A stretch of 64,000 nucleotides of DNA from a virus, in the IMG/VR virus record IMGVR_UViG_3300031521_000049, positions 1-64,000 of that record; one strand, 5' to 3'. Positions 40,761 through 49,170 of the stretch are shown here, piece after piece; the stretch's first letter is position 1, and each line of letters starts with the position of its first letter. The notes beneath the pieces were generated by a model. That model searched no databases, was not told where the DNA came from, and saw nothing but the letters and a program-made list of their open reading frames with translations. The position numbers and the translations under genes were made by a program.

Positions 40761-40940
40761 ATGGTTCGCACAAGCGAATATAAAATAATTAAATTAACAA
40801 TATGGAGAAAAGATGCCGCCGCGCTAATTTGTTTGCAGGGACGTATCTGACGAAAAGCCGATAAGAGCAAAAATAATTGCAAGGAATTGATTTCCAAATA
40901 CGGCGATAAAGTTCGATACCAAAACGAAAATAGATAAGTT
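40761..40940 (+). other. Non-coding stretch before the SbcC-like operon
   Basis: No gene longer than a few codons. A four-codon ORF (ATG CCG CCG CGC TAA, 40814-40828) has GGAG in front. A CGAAAAGCC sequence like that in the RNA candidate recurs near 40851. It could be the 3' part of a longer leader RNA from promoter G. Confidence 0.3.
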
Positions 40941-40956
40941 TCTATCCTATAATATA
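40941..40956 (+). promoter_or_regulatory. Phage promoter element, copy H
   Basis: TCTATCCTATAATATA, two mismatches to the consensus. The GGGAG of the SbcC-like gene follows TATAAT by 6-7 nt, so the message would have a leader of only about a dozen bases. Confidence 0.65.
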
Positions 40957-40969
40957 TACGGGAGATATA

Positions 40970-42079
40970 ATGATAAAGTCTGTTGAGTTACAAAACTTTC
41001 GATCCCATAAACTAACGAAGATAAAATTCGACAAAGGGATTAACTCCATAGTTGGATCTTCAGGCCGAGGAAAGACACATATCCTACGAGCATTGTATTG
41101 GGTAAAAGATAACAAACCAGATGGGCTTTCTTATATCTCTCATTTCAATCGTGATAAAAAAGGCTTGCCGATTGAGCCAACAAAAGTAATTATTGAGCTT
41201 GATAATAAAGTTTTTGTAATTCGGGAAAGGAGCAAAGAGTTTAACGGATATCGAATTAAAAATGGAAACGATGTTCAATCATTCGAAGCTATGAACGGTA
41301 AAGTGCCGGAACAAGTTTCCTCATTACTAAATATGGATGATGTAAATGTTCAAAAACAACTCGATGCTCCTTTCCTTCTTTCTACCTCAGCTGGCGAAGT
41401 TGCAAGATTCTTAAATGGAATTATTCGCCTCGATCTTATTGACGAAGTTCTAAGTCGCGCAGATATAAAGCATAGAAAATTAGTTTCAGATAAAAAAGAC
41501 CAAGAAAAAGAATATGAAGAAATAAATAAAAAAGTTGCCGACTTAGGATTTATCGAAGATGCAAAATTGTTACTTGAGAAAATAGAAATTATCTCGAAAG
41601 AAAAAGATGAGTTAGAAAACAAAAAAGAAATATTGATCGACATACAAGCAGAACTGCAAGAAATATATGACATAACAACAGAAGCAAAAGAAATTATAAA
41701 AGCAGAATCTATTGTTGAACAGATTGAAACTATCCTTGAGAATAAAAAATCAAAAGAAAAAAAATATAAATCATTATTGAATATTAAAAATGAATTATCC
41801 AAATTAGAAAAAGATTTGGATATTGGGTACGATATAAAAGAAGTTAAAGAATTAATTGAAAAAATCGAATCTGTATATACTATAATAAAAGAGAACAAAC
41901 AACGAAGAAAAGATTTAAAAGGAATTCAAGAGCAAATAAACACTCTTGATGATTTTATAAGAAAGAACACTAAATATATTTTAGCTCAAGAAAAAGAAAT
42001 TGAGAAAATATTGCCTGATGAGTGTCCTTGGTGTCATAGACCTTTGGATAAGAAACATTTTATGGAGAATCATAAATGA
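40970..42079 (+). CDS. SbcC/Rad50-like ATPase, N-terminal half with zinc hook
   Basis: 369 residues. N-terminal ATP-binding start: SVELQNFRSHKLTKIKF then Walker A GSSGRGKT at 29-36. Q-loop region follows, then a coiled coil from about 165 to 345, ending with the zinc-hook ECPWCHRPL (CxxC at 352-355). The protein stops just after the hook, so the returning coil, signature and Walker B are missing. These are found in the gene at 43511. With the SbcD-like nuclease between them, this forms a gp46/gp47-type end-processing complex. Confidence 0.8.
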   Translation: MIKSVELQNFRSHKLTKIKFDKGINSIVGSSGRGKTHILRALYWVKDNKPDGLSYISHFNRDKKGLPIEPTKVIIELDNKVFVIRERSKEFNGYRIKNGNDVQSFEAMNGKVPEQVSSLLNMDDVNVQKQLDAPFLLSTSAGEVARFLNGIIRLDLIDEVLSRADIKHRKLVSDKKDQEKEYEEINKKVADLGFIEDAKLLLEKIEIISKEKDELENKKEILIDIQAELQEIYDITTEAKEIIKAESIVEQIETILENKKSKEKKYKSLLNIKNELSKLEKDLDIGYDIKEVKELIEKIESVYTIIKENKQRRKDLKGIQEQINTLDDFIRKNTKYILAQEKEIEKILPDECPWCHRPLDKKHFMENHK

Positions 42080-43014
42080 AAGCAGTTGTTTGTAGTGATC
42101 TTCATGTCCGTTCTGATCGTCCTCGTTGCAGAATAGATGGTGGCAAATTAATAGGCGACATAAAAGCAAGCGAAGCATGGCAAACTTTTCAATGGACTTG
42201 CCTTTCGTTTATTGCAAATCAAGCAAACCTAAAAGATGCTCAGTTAATTTGTGTTGGAGATATTTTTAATAAAGTCCACGTTCCTGATGCTGTTGTAAAT
42301 GATGTTGTTACAGAATTTAATCGAGTTATAAAAGTAGTTAGAATACTTTGTGGTAATCACGATCTTCCTGGACATAACTTTAAAAACATAAAAGATTCTT
42401 CGATTGGTATTTTATGGGCAATGACTGAACAGCAAGATTCCAAAATAAAAAAGATTGCAGGAGCGGGATGTTACGCAAATTTTAATGAGAAAACAAAAGA
42501 AAGCAAAACAAATCCAGATATTCTTTTTATTCATAGATTGGTATTTGAAACTAAATCAGAAATGCCACCGAACACTGAAGCGACAACAGCGCAAGAATTA
42601 CTTGATGAATATCCAGATATGAAATGGATCTTTGTTGGCGATATGCATAGGGGCTTTCATTATGTGTCAAAAGGAAGACACGTTGTAAATTGTGGTTGTA
42701 TAAATAAACAATCGGCAGATGAACTTGATTATTCTCCATCCGTTTGGTTCGTAGATACAGATAAAAATATTATTGAAAGAATTAAAATGCCTGATGACTC
42801 TGAATTCGTTGATGATTCATATCTTAAAAACGAAAAAGAACGAAATGAAAAACTAAGTGCATTTGCAGAAGCTATTAAAATAAAAAAGCATTGCAAACAT
42901 ATGGGATTGTCTTTTGATAAAAATATTGAAACTGAATTAGAAAAAAATAAAAAGAGTTTAGGTGAAGCTGTTGTTTCTGAAGTTTTAGAATTAATGGAAG
43001 GAGTTGCAAAATGA
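42076..43014 (+). CDS. SbcD/Mre11-like nuclease (gp47-like)
   Basis: 312 residues. Metallophosphoesterase motifs in order: VVCSDLHVRSD (Asp, His), CVGDIFNKVHVPD, LCGNHDLPGH, then FVGDMHRGFHYV (the family's 'GH.H' is degenerate here). A C-terminal helical domain follows. It resects DNA ends for recombination with the split ATPase. ATGA overlap with the gene before and 4-nt overlap with the gene after. Confidence 0.82.
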   Translation: MKAVVCSDLHVRSDRPRCRIDGGKLIGDIKASEAWQTFQWTCLSFIANQANLKDAQLICVGDIFNKVHVPDAVVNDVVTEFNRVIKVVRILCGNHDLPGHNFKNIKDSSIGILWAMTEQQDSKIKKIAGAGCYANFNEKTKESKTNPDILFIHRLVFETKSEMPPNTEATTAQELLDEYPDMKWIFVGDMHRGFHYVSKGRHVVNCGCINKQSADELDYSPSVWFVDTDKNIIERIKMPDDSEFVDDSYLKNEKERNEKLSAFAEAIKIKKHCKHMGLSFDKNIETELEKNKKSLGEAVVSEVLELMEGVAK

Positions 43015-43265
43015 TTAAGACTAACAAGAAAATGGTTTTTGATTATTTGGATTCTGTAGATCGTAACGTTGTTTTTCACGGAAGAGATTTGAAGGATCAT
43101 ATCTTTTTTGCAACTGGTAAAGATCCATATACCGAAACCGTCCTAAAATATGCAAGAGATTATTGTTGCACTAAAAAAGCAACTTTGGTTTGTCTTAATA
43201 AACAGAAAAGCCTATATAGTTTTTCACCAGAACCCTTATCACATTTTAAATTAGGAGTAAATTAA
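43011..43265 (+). CDS. Small hypothetical protein in the nuclease operon
   Basis: 84 residues. N-terminal VFDYLDSVDRNVVFHGRDLK followed by a Cys pair (YARDYCCTKKATLVC); resembles a small winged-helix by layout. It sits between the nuclease and coiled-coil genes. Unknown. Confidence 0.45.
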   Translation: MIKTNKKMVFDYLDSVDRNVVFHGRDLKDHIFFATGKDPYTETVLKYARDYCCTKKATLVCLNKQKSLYSFSPEPLSHFKLGVN

Positions 43266-43514
43266 ATGGCTGTTACTATTGACGACATTGATTCTATAAA
43301 AGAAAAAATAGCTGATGCAAAAAACAAAAGCGCAAAAGCTGAAGGTGCTAAAGAAAGATTGACTGCTCAGTTGTATGAAGATTTCGATATAGAAAGCGGA
43401 GATGATATCGATTCAAAAATAACTGAGTATGATGATTCAATAGAAAAAGACGAAAAGAAAATTGAAAAGCTTTTAACCAAGCTCGACGAAATGCACGATT
43501 GGGAAGAAGAATGA
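43266..43514 (+). CDS. Small acidic coiled-coil protein
   Basis: 82 residues, acidic, two helical repeats (IDDIDSIKEKIADAKNKSAK; DSIEKDEKKIEKLLTKLDEM). It ends inside the start of the ATPase C-terminal half. It may bridge the two halves of the split SbcC-like protein, or be the remnant of the removed coil. Confidence 0.45.
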   Translation: MAVTIDDIDSIKEKIADAKNKSAKAEGAKERLTAQLYEDFDIESGDDIDSKITEYDDSIEKDEKKIEKLLTKLDEMHDWEEE

Positions 43515-44119
43515 ATTCAATACAGTTTTATTCTGACAAAATAAATAATCTATCCACAAGAAAAACTATTTATGAAGAAAAAATATCTTCAATTAAAAAG
43601 TCAGTAAAAACTATTGATAAAAAAATAGATATACTTGAAAAAGCTCAAGCATTTATACAGAAGGTGGCGCAAGAAACACAGTCACAATTAAAATTTCAAA
43701 TATCAGGTCCAGTCCAACTTGCTCTCGATGCTTGCTGGCCTGATGAAAAAGTATTCAGCCTTGAGTTTGATATAAAAAATAATCGTACAGTTGCACAATT
43801 AAAATTTCTTGATAATGGAAATTTAGTTGACCCGACAGAAGAGGATGGAGGCGGAGTTGTTGATGTTGCAGCTTTTGCTTTACGAATATCGACTTGGTCA
43901 TTAGGAAAATCTGCTCCAGTAATTTTAGTTGATGAACCTTTTAAAATGTTGTCTGTTGATTTGTCAGAAAAGATTGGTGATATTATGAAAGAACTATCAG
44001 AGAAACTTGGAATACAATTTATAATGGTAACTTCCCATGGATTAAATATGAGTGAAATTTCAGATAAAGTTTTTGAAATAACAAAACACAAAAAAATAAG
44101 TGAGGTTAAAGAATTATGA
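43511..44119 (+). CDS. SbcC/Rad50-like ATPase, C-terminal half
   Basis: 202 residues from the ATG at 43511 (ATGA-type overlap; a TTG four codons earlier is unlikely). N-terminal coiled coil (residues 5-60), then SLEFDIKNNRTVAQLKF, an ABC-signature-like segment (EDGGGVVDVAAFALRI), Walker B in PVILVDEPFKMLS and a D/H-loop-like IQFIMVTSHG. Together with the gene at 40970 it would rebuild the Rad50 head. Neither half contains both Walker motifs. Confidence 0.75.
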   Translation: MNSIQFYSDKINNLSTRKTIYEEKISSIKKSVKTIDKKIDILEKAQAFIQKVAQETQSQLKFQISGPVQLALDACWPDEKVFSLEFDIKNNRTVAQLKFLDNGNLVDPTEEDGGGVVDVAAFALRISTWSLGKSAPVILVDEPFKMLSVDLSEKIGDIMKELSEKLGIQFIMVTSHGLNMSEISDKVFEITKHKKISEVKEL

Positions 44120-44352
44120 TTTTTTCATTTGATGGACCCTTCCCAAAAATAAACAATATTGTAAAAAATGGAATCGTTCTTAAAAACAAGGAAGGCAAAA
44201 TAATAATATATGATACTGGTTATGCTTGTTGCTTTGATAACGGAAAATTAGATATGTGGCAAACAGAAATATATATTATACAGAGGTATGTTGACGAAGG
44301 AAAATACGAAATAATGCCAAAAGGATTCAAAATAACAATCGAACAAGATTAA
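44116..44352 (+). CDS. Small hypothetical protein
   Basis: 78 residues, predicted beta-rich (GIVLKNKEGKIIIYDTGYAC). Coupled to the ATPase half by ATGA. Ends the nuclease operon. No family recognised. Confidence 0.45.
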   Translation: MIFSFDGPFPKINNIVKNGIVLKNKEGKIIIYDTGYACCFDNGKLDMWQTEIYIIQRYVDEGKYEIMPKGFKITIEQD

Positions 44353-44354
44353 TA

Positions 44355-44383
44355 TTTATTTTTTCTATAAAATACTATATAAT
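44355..44383 (+). promoter_or_regulatory. Sigma-70-like promoter before the transport cassette
   Basis: TATAAT at 44378-44383 in a T-rich context; no good -35. The transcript would start about 44390 and use the strong AAGGAGG/GGAGG sites following. It differs from the GATATCC promoter family, suggesting separate control of the cassette. Confidence 0.45.
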
Positions 44384-44424
44384 TGTTTTTAAATTAAATT
44401 AAGGAGGATCAAGGAGGTTGTAAA

Positions 44425-44562
44425 TTGCCTAATAAAAATGTCGAGTATGATATTGAAGAAGGCGATGAGGATGACAAAATGTATGATGAAATGGATGATC
44501 TGAATAAAAAAGAAACAGATCAACATGATCCTGATTTTTTTAATGGAGGAGACAAAGAATGA
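44425..44562 (+). CDS. 45-residue acidic protein before the barrel gene
   Basis: TTG start with GGAGG seven bases upstream; TGA at 44560-44562 overlaps the barrel ATG. Acidic throughout (DIEEGDEDDKMYDEMDDLNK). Its translation would couple to the outer-membrane barrel gene. Function unknown. Confidence 0.5.
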   Translation: MPNKNVEYDIEEGDEDDKMYDEMDDLNKKETDQHDPDFFNGGDKE

Positions 44563-45572
44563 AGAAAGTTGTTTTTTTATTGGTTTTGACGCTTTTCGGG
44601 ATTTTATTTTCCCAGGAAGCAAAAAATCCTTTTTCAATCAGCGGCAACGTATATACCGGACTTAGGTCGGATATTACAAAAAGCAGTAATACTATTTATG
44701 CGAACGAAAATTCAAATGGGACGCCGATTTGGGCAAACGTAAGAGCAAGTTATTCTTTTGATGATAATGCTGGAGCGGTTTTGAATTTCAGAGTTAAAGG
44801 GATAGATTCTGTTTTCGCAACATCATCAAGATTTTATCTCTTTCTAAATCGCGGTTATATTTGGTCTAAATTTGCAGGTGGGCAAGTAAAAATTAGAACT
44901 GGATATCTTTGGGATTCTGATTTCGAAACATCTAATAATGGTTGGGATACTGCATCCAATTATGAGTGGGTGACTGAAGCAACTTTTAACCCAGCAAAGA
45001 ATTTGGAAATTGGTGCTACATTGCCAACTCCTTATGACGGAAAAACAAGTCTTGAGGATTCTGCAAAAAACACCACTTATGGGGTTCTTTATTCACCAAC
45101 AAACTTTAGGCTTTCTATTATGGGAGAATATGGAGCAACAGAATCAAATCGAGATGTTAATTTTGGGGTTGATTTTACTGGAATCAAAAACACTCTTTTC
45201 AGGATTGAAGGCGATTTACAACAAATAGGTTTTTCTGACTTGGGTTACAATCAGCTTTTTCAAGAAACATCTTATACCTTTGGTTCTGTAACTTCTGATA
45301 TACAAGTGACAGAGTATTTGTACAAAAACGGAGATTCAAATAAATTCAAGATTTATCCCAATATTCTTTTTGTTAACAACGGTGTTTCTTATTATACAGC
45401 ACTAAATGTTACTTTGATTAAAGGATCAAGTGATATTTATAAACAAATCGAAGTTAGTGCAAAAAAGAACATAAATCCAAAGACAAGTATCAAGGGCGGT
45501 TCTTACTTTACTTTTGATCCGTCCTCAGATTTTATGTTCAGTCCATATCTTGAATTTATTGCAACATTCTAA
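44559..45572 (+). CDS. Outer-membrane beta-barrel protein
   Basis: 337 residues with signal peptide (KKVVFLLVLTLFGILFSQ). Alternating strands throughout (GNVYTGLRSD, WANVRASYSF, FRIEGDLQQIGF, SPYLEFIATF) and a C-terminal Phe, the BAM recognition signature. Style recalls spirochaete porin-like proteins (family not assigned). It precedes a binding protein and two permeases with no strong gap, so it may supply outer-membrane passage for the substrate. Barrel genes of this kind are very unusual in phages. Confidence 0.75.
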   Translation: MKKVVFLLVLTLFGILFSQEAKNPFSISGNVYTGLRSDITKSSNTIYANENSNGTPIWANVRASYSFDDNAGAVLNFRVKGIDSVFATSSRFYLFLNRGYIWSKFAGGQVKIRTGYLWDSDFETSNNGWDTASNYEWVTEATFNPAKNLEIGATLPTPYDGKTSLEDSAKNTTYGVLYSPTNFRLSIMGEYGATESNRDVNFGVDFTGIKNTLFRIEGDLQQIGFSDLGYNQLFQETSYTFGSVTSDIQVTEYLYKNGDSNKFKIYPNILFVNNGVSYYTALNVTLIKGSSDIYKQIEVSAKKNINPKTSIKGGSYFTFDPSSDFMFSPYLEFIATF

Positions 45573-45585
45573 AAGGAGTTAATTG

Positions 45586-46842
45586 ATGAAAAGATTTTTT
45601 GTTTGTATTTTGATTGTTTTGCTTGCCTATTCGGTGTTTGCTGAAAAGAAAATTACTGTACTTCAGATTGGCGATATTAAATTTGCAAACGGCCATACAA
45701 TGTGGGGCGATGCAATTGCAAAACTCAAAGTTGTTTATCCTGATGTAATTGTAGAATTTGTTTCTGTCGATCAGACTGGTGGAACCACGATGACTATGGA
45801 CGCCATGCTTGCCGCAGGAAGTGCACCTAATATTTATTATGATTCACAAGTACGAACAGGAAAATATCTTGTAAAAGAATATGCTTTGCCTTTGAATAAG
45901 CTTGTGTCTGATATTAATAAGTATGATCCTGCCGCTATCGCCCCTTTTACAAAAAAAGGAGACGTTCTTGGCTTGCCAATGCCAGGAAGCTCCCAAGGGA
46001 TGTTTATCAATCTCGATATAATGAAAGAAATAGGATATACCGTTCCCGTAGATTGGACAATTTCAGATTTTCTTAAAATGGCAGAACTTGTAAAGCAGAA
46101 ATACAATGGTAAAAAATACGCTACTGGGTTTTTTGCTGCAAGTCAGTCAGGCGATTATTTGATTAATAACTGGTTTGCATCTTTCGGCGTTCCTTTTTAC
46201 GAGAACGGAAATTATGACAAACCTGTTATGGCAGATAAAGGTGGAGTTAAGGTTTATGAATTTTATCAGTTGCTAATGAAAAACGGATATATTTATAAAG
46301 ACTCTGCAAACATTCAAGATGATGATTTTATTCTTCAGTGGTGCGCTGGTAATATTGCAGCAACAGCATTTTTCCCAGCTTGGATAAAAGCATATCTTGA
46401 CTCTGCTATTGCTCAAGGAACAATTACTAAGTACCCAAATTATACTTTTGTTGCTTTTCCGCGAGCTCCTGGCGTTACAAAAGTTCCGACTTATACAAAT
46501 GGGTGCGGAGTAGTTATCCATAAAACTGGAACTGACCTTGATATTATTTCTGCAAAACTTGTTGAGTTTTTAGGTGATGCAGAATCACAAGGCAATCAAG
46601 CGAAGTATCAGAACAATGCACCGATTCGATCAGATGCAACATATTTTACAACTGACCCTTATCTAAAAATGATTGATGGTATTATTGCAAAGAACGGAGT
46701 TATGGATGTCGGCGTTTCAGATCCTCGCTTTCCTGAGCGTCGAGCAATTCAATATCCTATTTTGCAGAAGCTTTTGGCATTCAAGATCACTCCTGAAGAT
46801 GCTATAAAAGAATACCAGAAAAAGATGAGTGAAGTTAAATAA
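45586..46842 (+). CDS. ABC transporter sugar-binding protein (family 1)
   Basis: 418 residues from the ATG at 45586 (AAGGAG upstream). Signal peptide FFVCILIVLLAYSVFA, no lipobox Cys, so a free periplasmic protein. The fold pattern fits family 1 (MalE/UgpB) binding proteins: MDAMLAAGSAPNIYYDSQVR, LPMPGSSQGMFINLDIMKEI (the 'g.~yN.dl' motif), and GNIAATAFFPAWI. It captures a sugar or similar solute for the permeases downstream. Full-length and seemingly intact. Confidence 0.88.
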   Translation: MKRFFVCILIVLLAYSVFAEKKITVLQIGDIKFANGHTMWGDAIAKLKVVYPDVIVEFVSVDQTGGTTMTMDAMLAAGSAPNIYYDSQVRTGKYLVKEYALPLNKLVSDINKYDPAAIAPFTKKGDVLGLPMPGSSQGMFINLDIMKEIGYTVPVDWTISDFLKMAELVKQKYNGKKYATGFFAASQSGDYLINNWFASFGVPFYENGNYDKPVMADKGGVKVYEFYQLLMKNGYIYKDSANIQDDDFILQWCAGNIAATAFFPAWIKAYLDSAIAQGTITKYPNYTFVAFPRAPGVTKVPTYTNGCGVVIHKTGTDLDIISAKLVEFLGDAESQGNQAKYQNNAPIRSDATYFTTDPYLKMIDGIIAKNGVMDVGVSDPRFPERRAIQYPILQKLLAFKITPEDAIKEYQKKMSEVK

Positions 46843-46845
46843 TTT

Positions 46846-47688
46846 ATGAAAAACAAAATGAAAGTCATATTGATTTTGCCAACTCTTATATTTTTTGCCA
46901 TATTCACAATCTGGCCATTGTGTGAAGTTATATGGCTTTCATTTTTCAAAACAAATTTTATAGTTACTAAATTTGTATTTTTAGATAATTATAAAAATGT
47001 AATTACTAATCCAGATTTTTTACAATCTGTTTATAATTCTTTATTTTATACTATCTTGCTTGCACCAGCTCAAGTATTTTTTGGGTTTGTTGGTGCGTTG
47101 ATTGTTTTTGAGTTAAGTAAAAAATGGCAAGATATATCGAGAATTCTTTTTTATGTTCCTGTATTGTCATCAGGAATAATAATAGCTCAAGTTTGGAAAT
47201 GGGCATTTGGAATGGAAGGTCCATTTAATTGGCTCTTATCTTTTATAAATATTTCTCCGATCGCTTGGTTTGCAAAAGGAGAAACAGGAATTCCAACAGT
47301 TGCTTTTATTGTTTTGTTTTCATCTATTGGTGGAAATATAATAATTATTTTAACTGCATTGCTAGATGTTGATAAATCATTAATTGATTCTGGTAAAATA
47401 GACGGAGCTAATTATTTTCAATGTGTTAAGCATATTTTGACTCCAGCAATAAGCCCTATATTAAAAGTTGTTTTTATTGCATCGATAGTAAATGCTTTTC
47501 AGATATATGAAACTATAATGATGCTTTGCCCATATATTCATACTTCGACAATGACTTATTATATTTATCAAACAGGATTCAAGAATTCAAATTATGGATC
47601 AGCAGCAGTAGAGTCAATTTTGTTAATGATAATTGTTATGAGTCTTTTAGCTATTCAGAAGAAGATTAAAAATGAAAAAAGAGTATAA
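46846..47688 (+). CDS. ABC transporter permease (MalF/UgpA type)
   Basis: 280 residues, six predicted membrane segments, starting with KVILILPTLIFFAIFTIWPL. EAA-type loop: SGKIDGANYFQCVKHILTPA, contacting an ATPase in the cytoplasm. Three bases after the binding protein. Pairs with the permease at 47898. CUT1-type carbohydrate importers have this arrangement. Confidence 0.88.
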   Translation: MKNKMKVILILPTLIFFAIFTIWPLCEVIWLSFFKTNFIVTKFVFLDNYKNVITNPDFLQSVYNSLFYTILLAPAQVFFGFVGALIVFELSKKWQDISRILFYVPVLSSGIIIAQVWKWAFGMEGPFNWLLSFINISPIAWFAKGETGIPTVAFIVLFSSIGGNIIIILTALLDVDKSLIDSGKIDGANYFQCVKHILTPAISPILKVVFIASIVNAFQIYETIMMLCPYIHTSTMTYYIYQTGFKNSNYGSAAVESILLMIIVMSLLAIQKKIKNEKRV

Positions 47689-47911
47689 GGCAGATTTAAT
47701 AGCAAAAGAAAATCCTCGATGGAACAATGTAAAAGATGGTTTGCCAGTTCCATCAAAATTCGTTCGATGGTTAACAGCAGATGGAATTATATTATACAGA
47801 GCATTAGTTTCTATGACAGATAAAGATATGATTGGAAGAAACGCAACAAATAAATATAAATGTTTATATTGGAGAAATCTAAAGATAAAAAAGGTTGATG
47901 ATGAAAAATAA
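47672..47911 (+). CDS. Small soluble protein between the permease genes
   Basis: 79 residues, basic, no membrane segment; contains LPVPSKFVRWLTADGIILYR and KYKCLYWRNLK. It overlaps both permease genes (17 and 14 nt), so it belongs to the operon. Host CUT1 operons do not normally have a gene here. Unknown family. Confidence 0.5.
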   Translation: MKKEYKADLIAKENPRWNNVKDGLPVPSKFVRWLTADGIILYRALVSMTDKDMIGRNATNKYKCLYWRNLKIKKVDDEK

Positions 47912-48731
47912 AAAGATTTTGTTGAAGATACTTTTGGTCGTTTTGTTTGTTGTTATGTTTGTTCCTTTATGGTTTATGTTTGTCGGAAGTATGCAGAATC
48001 TAAATGGCGTTATGAGAATGCCACCTAAACTTTTCCCATATCCTTTCTTTTTGAATAACTATTTATCTTTTTTAGATTATCCTTTAATGACTTGGTTTAA
48101 AAATACAGTTTGGTCTTTATTTGTTATGGTTGTTATTTCTGTTTTTATTTCATCAAGCACTGGATATTTTTTCGCGACAACAAATTTTAAGTTTAAAGAA
48201 GTATTCTTTGCAATACTTTTAATTGGAATGTTGATGCCGAGAATTTCTTTTTTGATTCCTCAATACATAATATTAAAAAAGATTCATTTATCGGGAATGT
48301 TGATCGGCGTTGTTTTATCAAGTGCATATACAAGTTACGGAATATTGCTTGCAAGAAATTATTTTGAATCAATTCCTAAATCGTTATTTGAAGCAGCAGC
48401 AATAGACGGAGCGAACGATTGGGATATTTTGTTTCATATTGTTCTTCCTATAACTCCACCAGCAATCGCAACTCTCGCTTTATCAACTTCTATTTTTTAT
48501 CTATCTGATTTTATATGGCAAATGCTTGTTCTTCAGAATGATAAAAATATGACTTTATTAATCGGAATGATAAAGACAACTATGCAGATTCAATTTAGCG
48601 GGAGCAACGGCATTAATCCTTTAGGGCGAATGATGGCGGTCGGAATTATTCTTTTGATTCCCTTGGTTATAATATTTTTAATTGCTAACAAGTATTTTAC
48701 AAGTTCAAGAGGCGGAGAAATAAAGGAGTAA
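47898..48731 (+). CDS. ABC transporter permease (MalG/UgpE type)
   Basis: About 277 residues (starts at 47898 or 47901). Six predicted membrane segments; a clear EAA loop FEAAAIDGANDWDILFHIVL followed by PITPPAIATL. The N-terminal KILLKILLVVLFVVMFVPLW and PPKLFPYPFFLNNY are typical of this half. No ATPase gene follows; the pair would need a host MsmX-like ATPase. Confidence 0.9.
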   Translation: MMKNKKILLKILLVVLFVVMFVPLWFMFVGSMQNLNGVMRMPPKLFPYPFFLNNYLSFLDYPLMTWFKNTVWSLFVMVVISVFISSSTGYFFATTNFKFKEVFFAILLIGMLMPRISFLIPQYIILKKIHLSGMLIGVVLSSAYTSYGILLARNYFESIPKSLFEAAAIDGANDWDILFHIVLPITPPAIATLALSTSIFYLSDFIWQMLVLQNDKNMTLLIGMIKTTMQIQFSGSNGINPLGRMMAVGIILLIPLVIIFLIANKYFTSSRGGEIKE

Positions 48732-48734
48732 TGA

Positions 48735-49019
48735 ATGATTTCAGAAAACATCTGGATTAGAAAAGAGGCGTTTGCAAGATGGAAAGAAAGGATGACAAGT
48801 TCTGATCTTTTTCAAAAATCAAATAGAAAAGGAATTAATCTTTCATATTGCGCTTTTATGACTGCTTGGAACTTAGCACAATTAACTTTGCTTCGAGCTA
48901 TTATAAATGATACGGAGAATGAAGGAATTGTAAATAATAATATTTATACCAAACTTTACGAAATACAAGAGGAGGTTTTAACATATGAAAAAGTACAAAC
49001 TAACATCCAAAGCAATTGA
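48735..49019 (+). CDS. Small hypothetical protein
   Basis: 94 residues, helical (YCAFMTAWNLAQLTLLRAII). Follows the permease by three bases and overlaps the next gene by 35 nt. No family recognised. Confidence 0.45.
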   Translation: MISENIWIRKEAFARWKERMTSSDLFQKSNRKGINLSYCAFMTAWNLAQLTLLRAIINDTENEGIVNNNIYTKLYEIQEEVLTYEKVQTNIQSN

Positions 49020-49170
49020 TTTATTTAAGAAAGGATTTATAGAAGAAGAAGGTGAATTTTCTTTTTTACGAATAGAATTAGATGATTGTGAATTAGGACA
49101 ACAACATTCTATAATTTCTTTTTTTACAAATGTATTAAACAACAAAAAATATTTTAAAGAGGTAAAGTAA
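48985..49170 (+). CDS. Small hypothetical protein
   Basis: 61 residues, alpha/beta (SKAIDLFKKGFIEEEGEFSF). AGGAGG upstream. Its last base is the first base of the next gene (TAATG). Unknown. Confidence 0.45.
   Translation: MKKYKLTSKAIDLFKKGFIEEEGEFSFLRIELDDCELGQQHSIISFFTNVLNNKKYFKEVK

Noticed and set aside
40640-40810. Possible tRNA (GGTTCGCACAAGCGAA resembles a T-arm)
   Set aside because: No acceptor stem, anticodon arm or CCA could be fitted around it.
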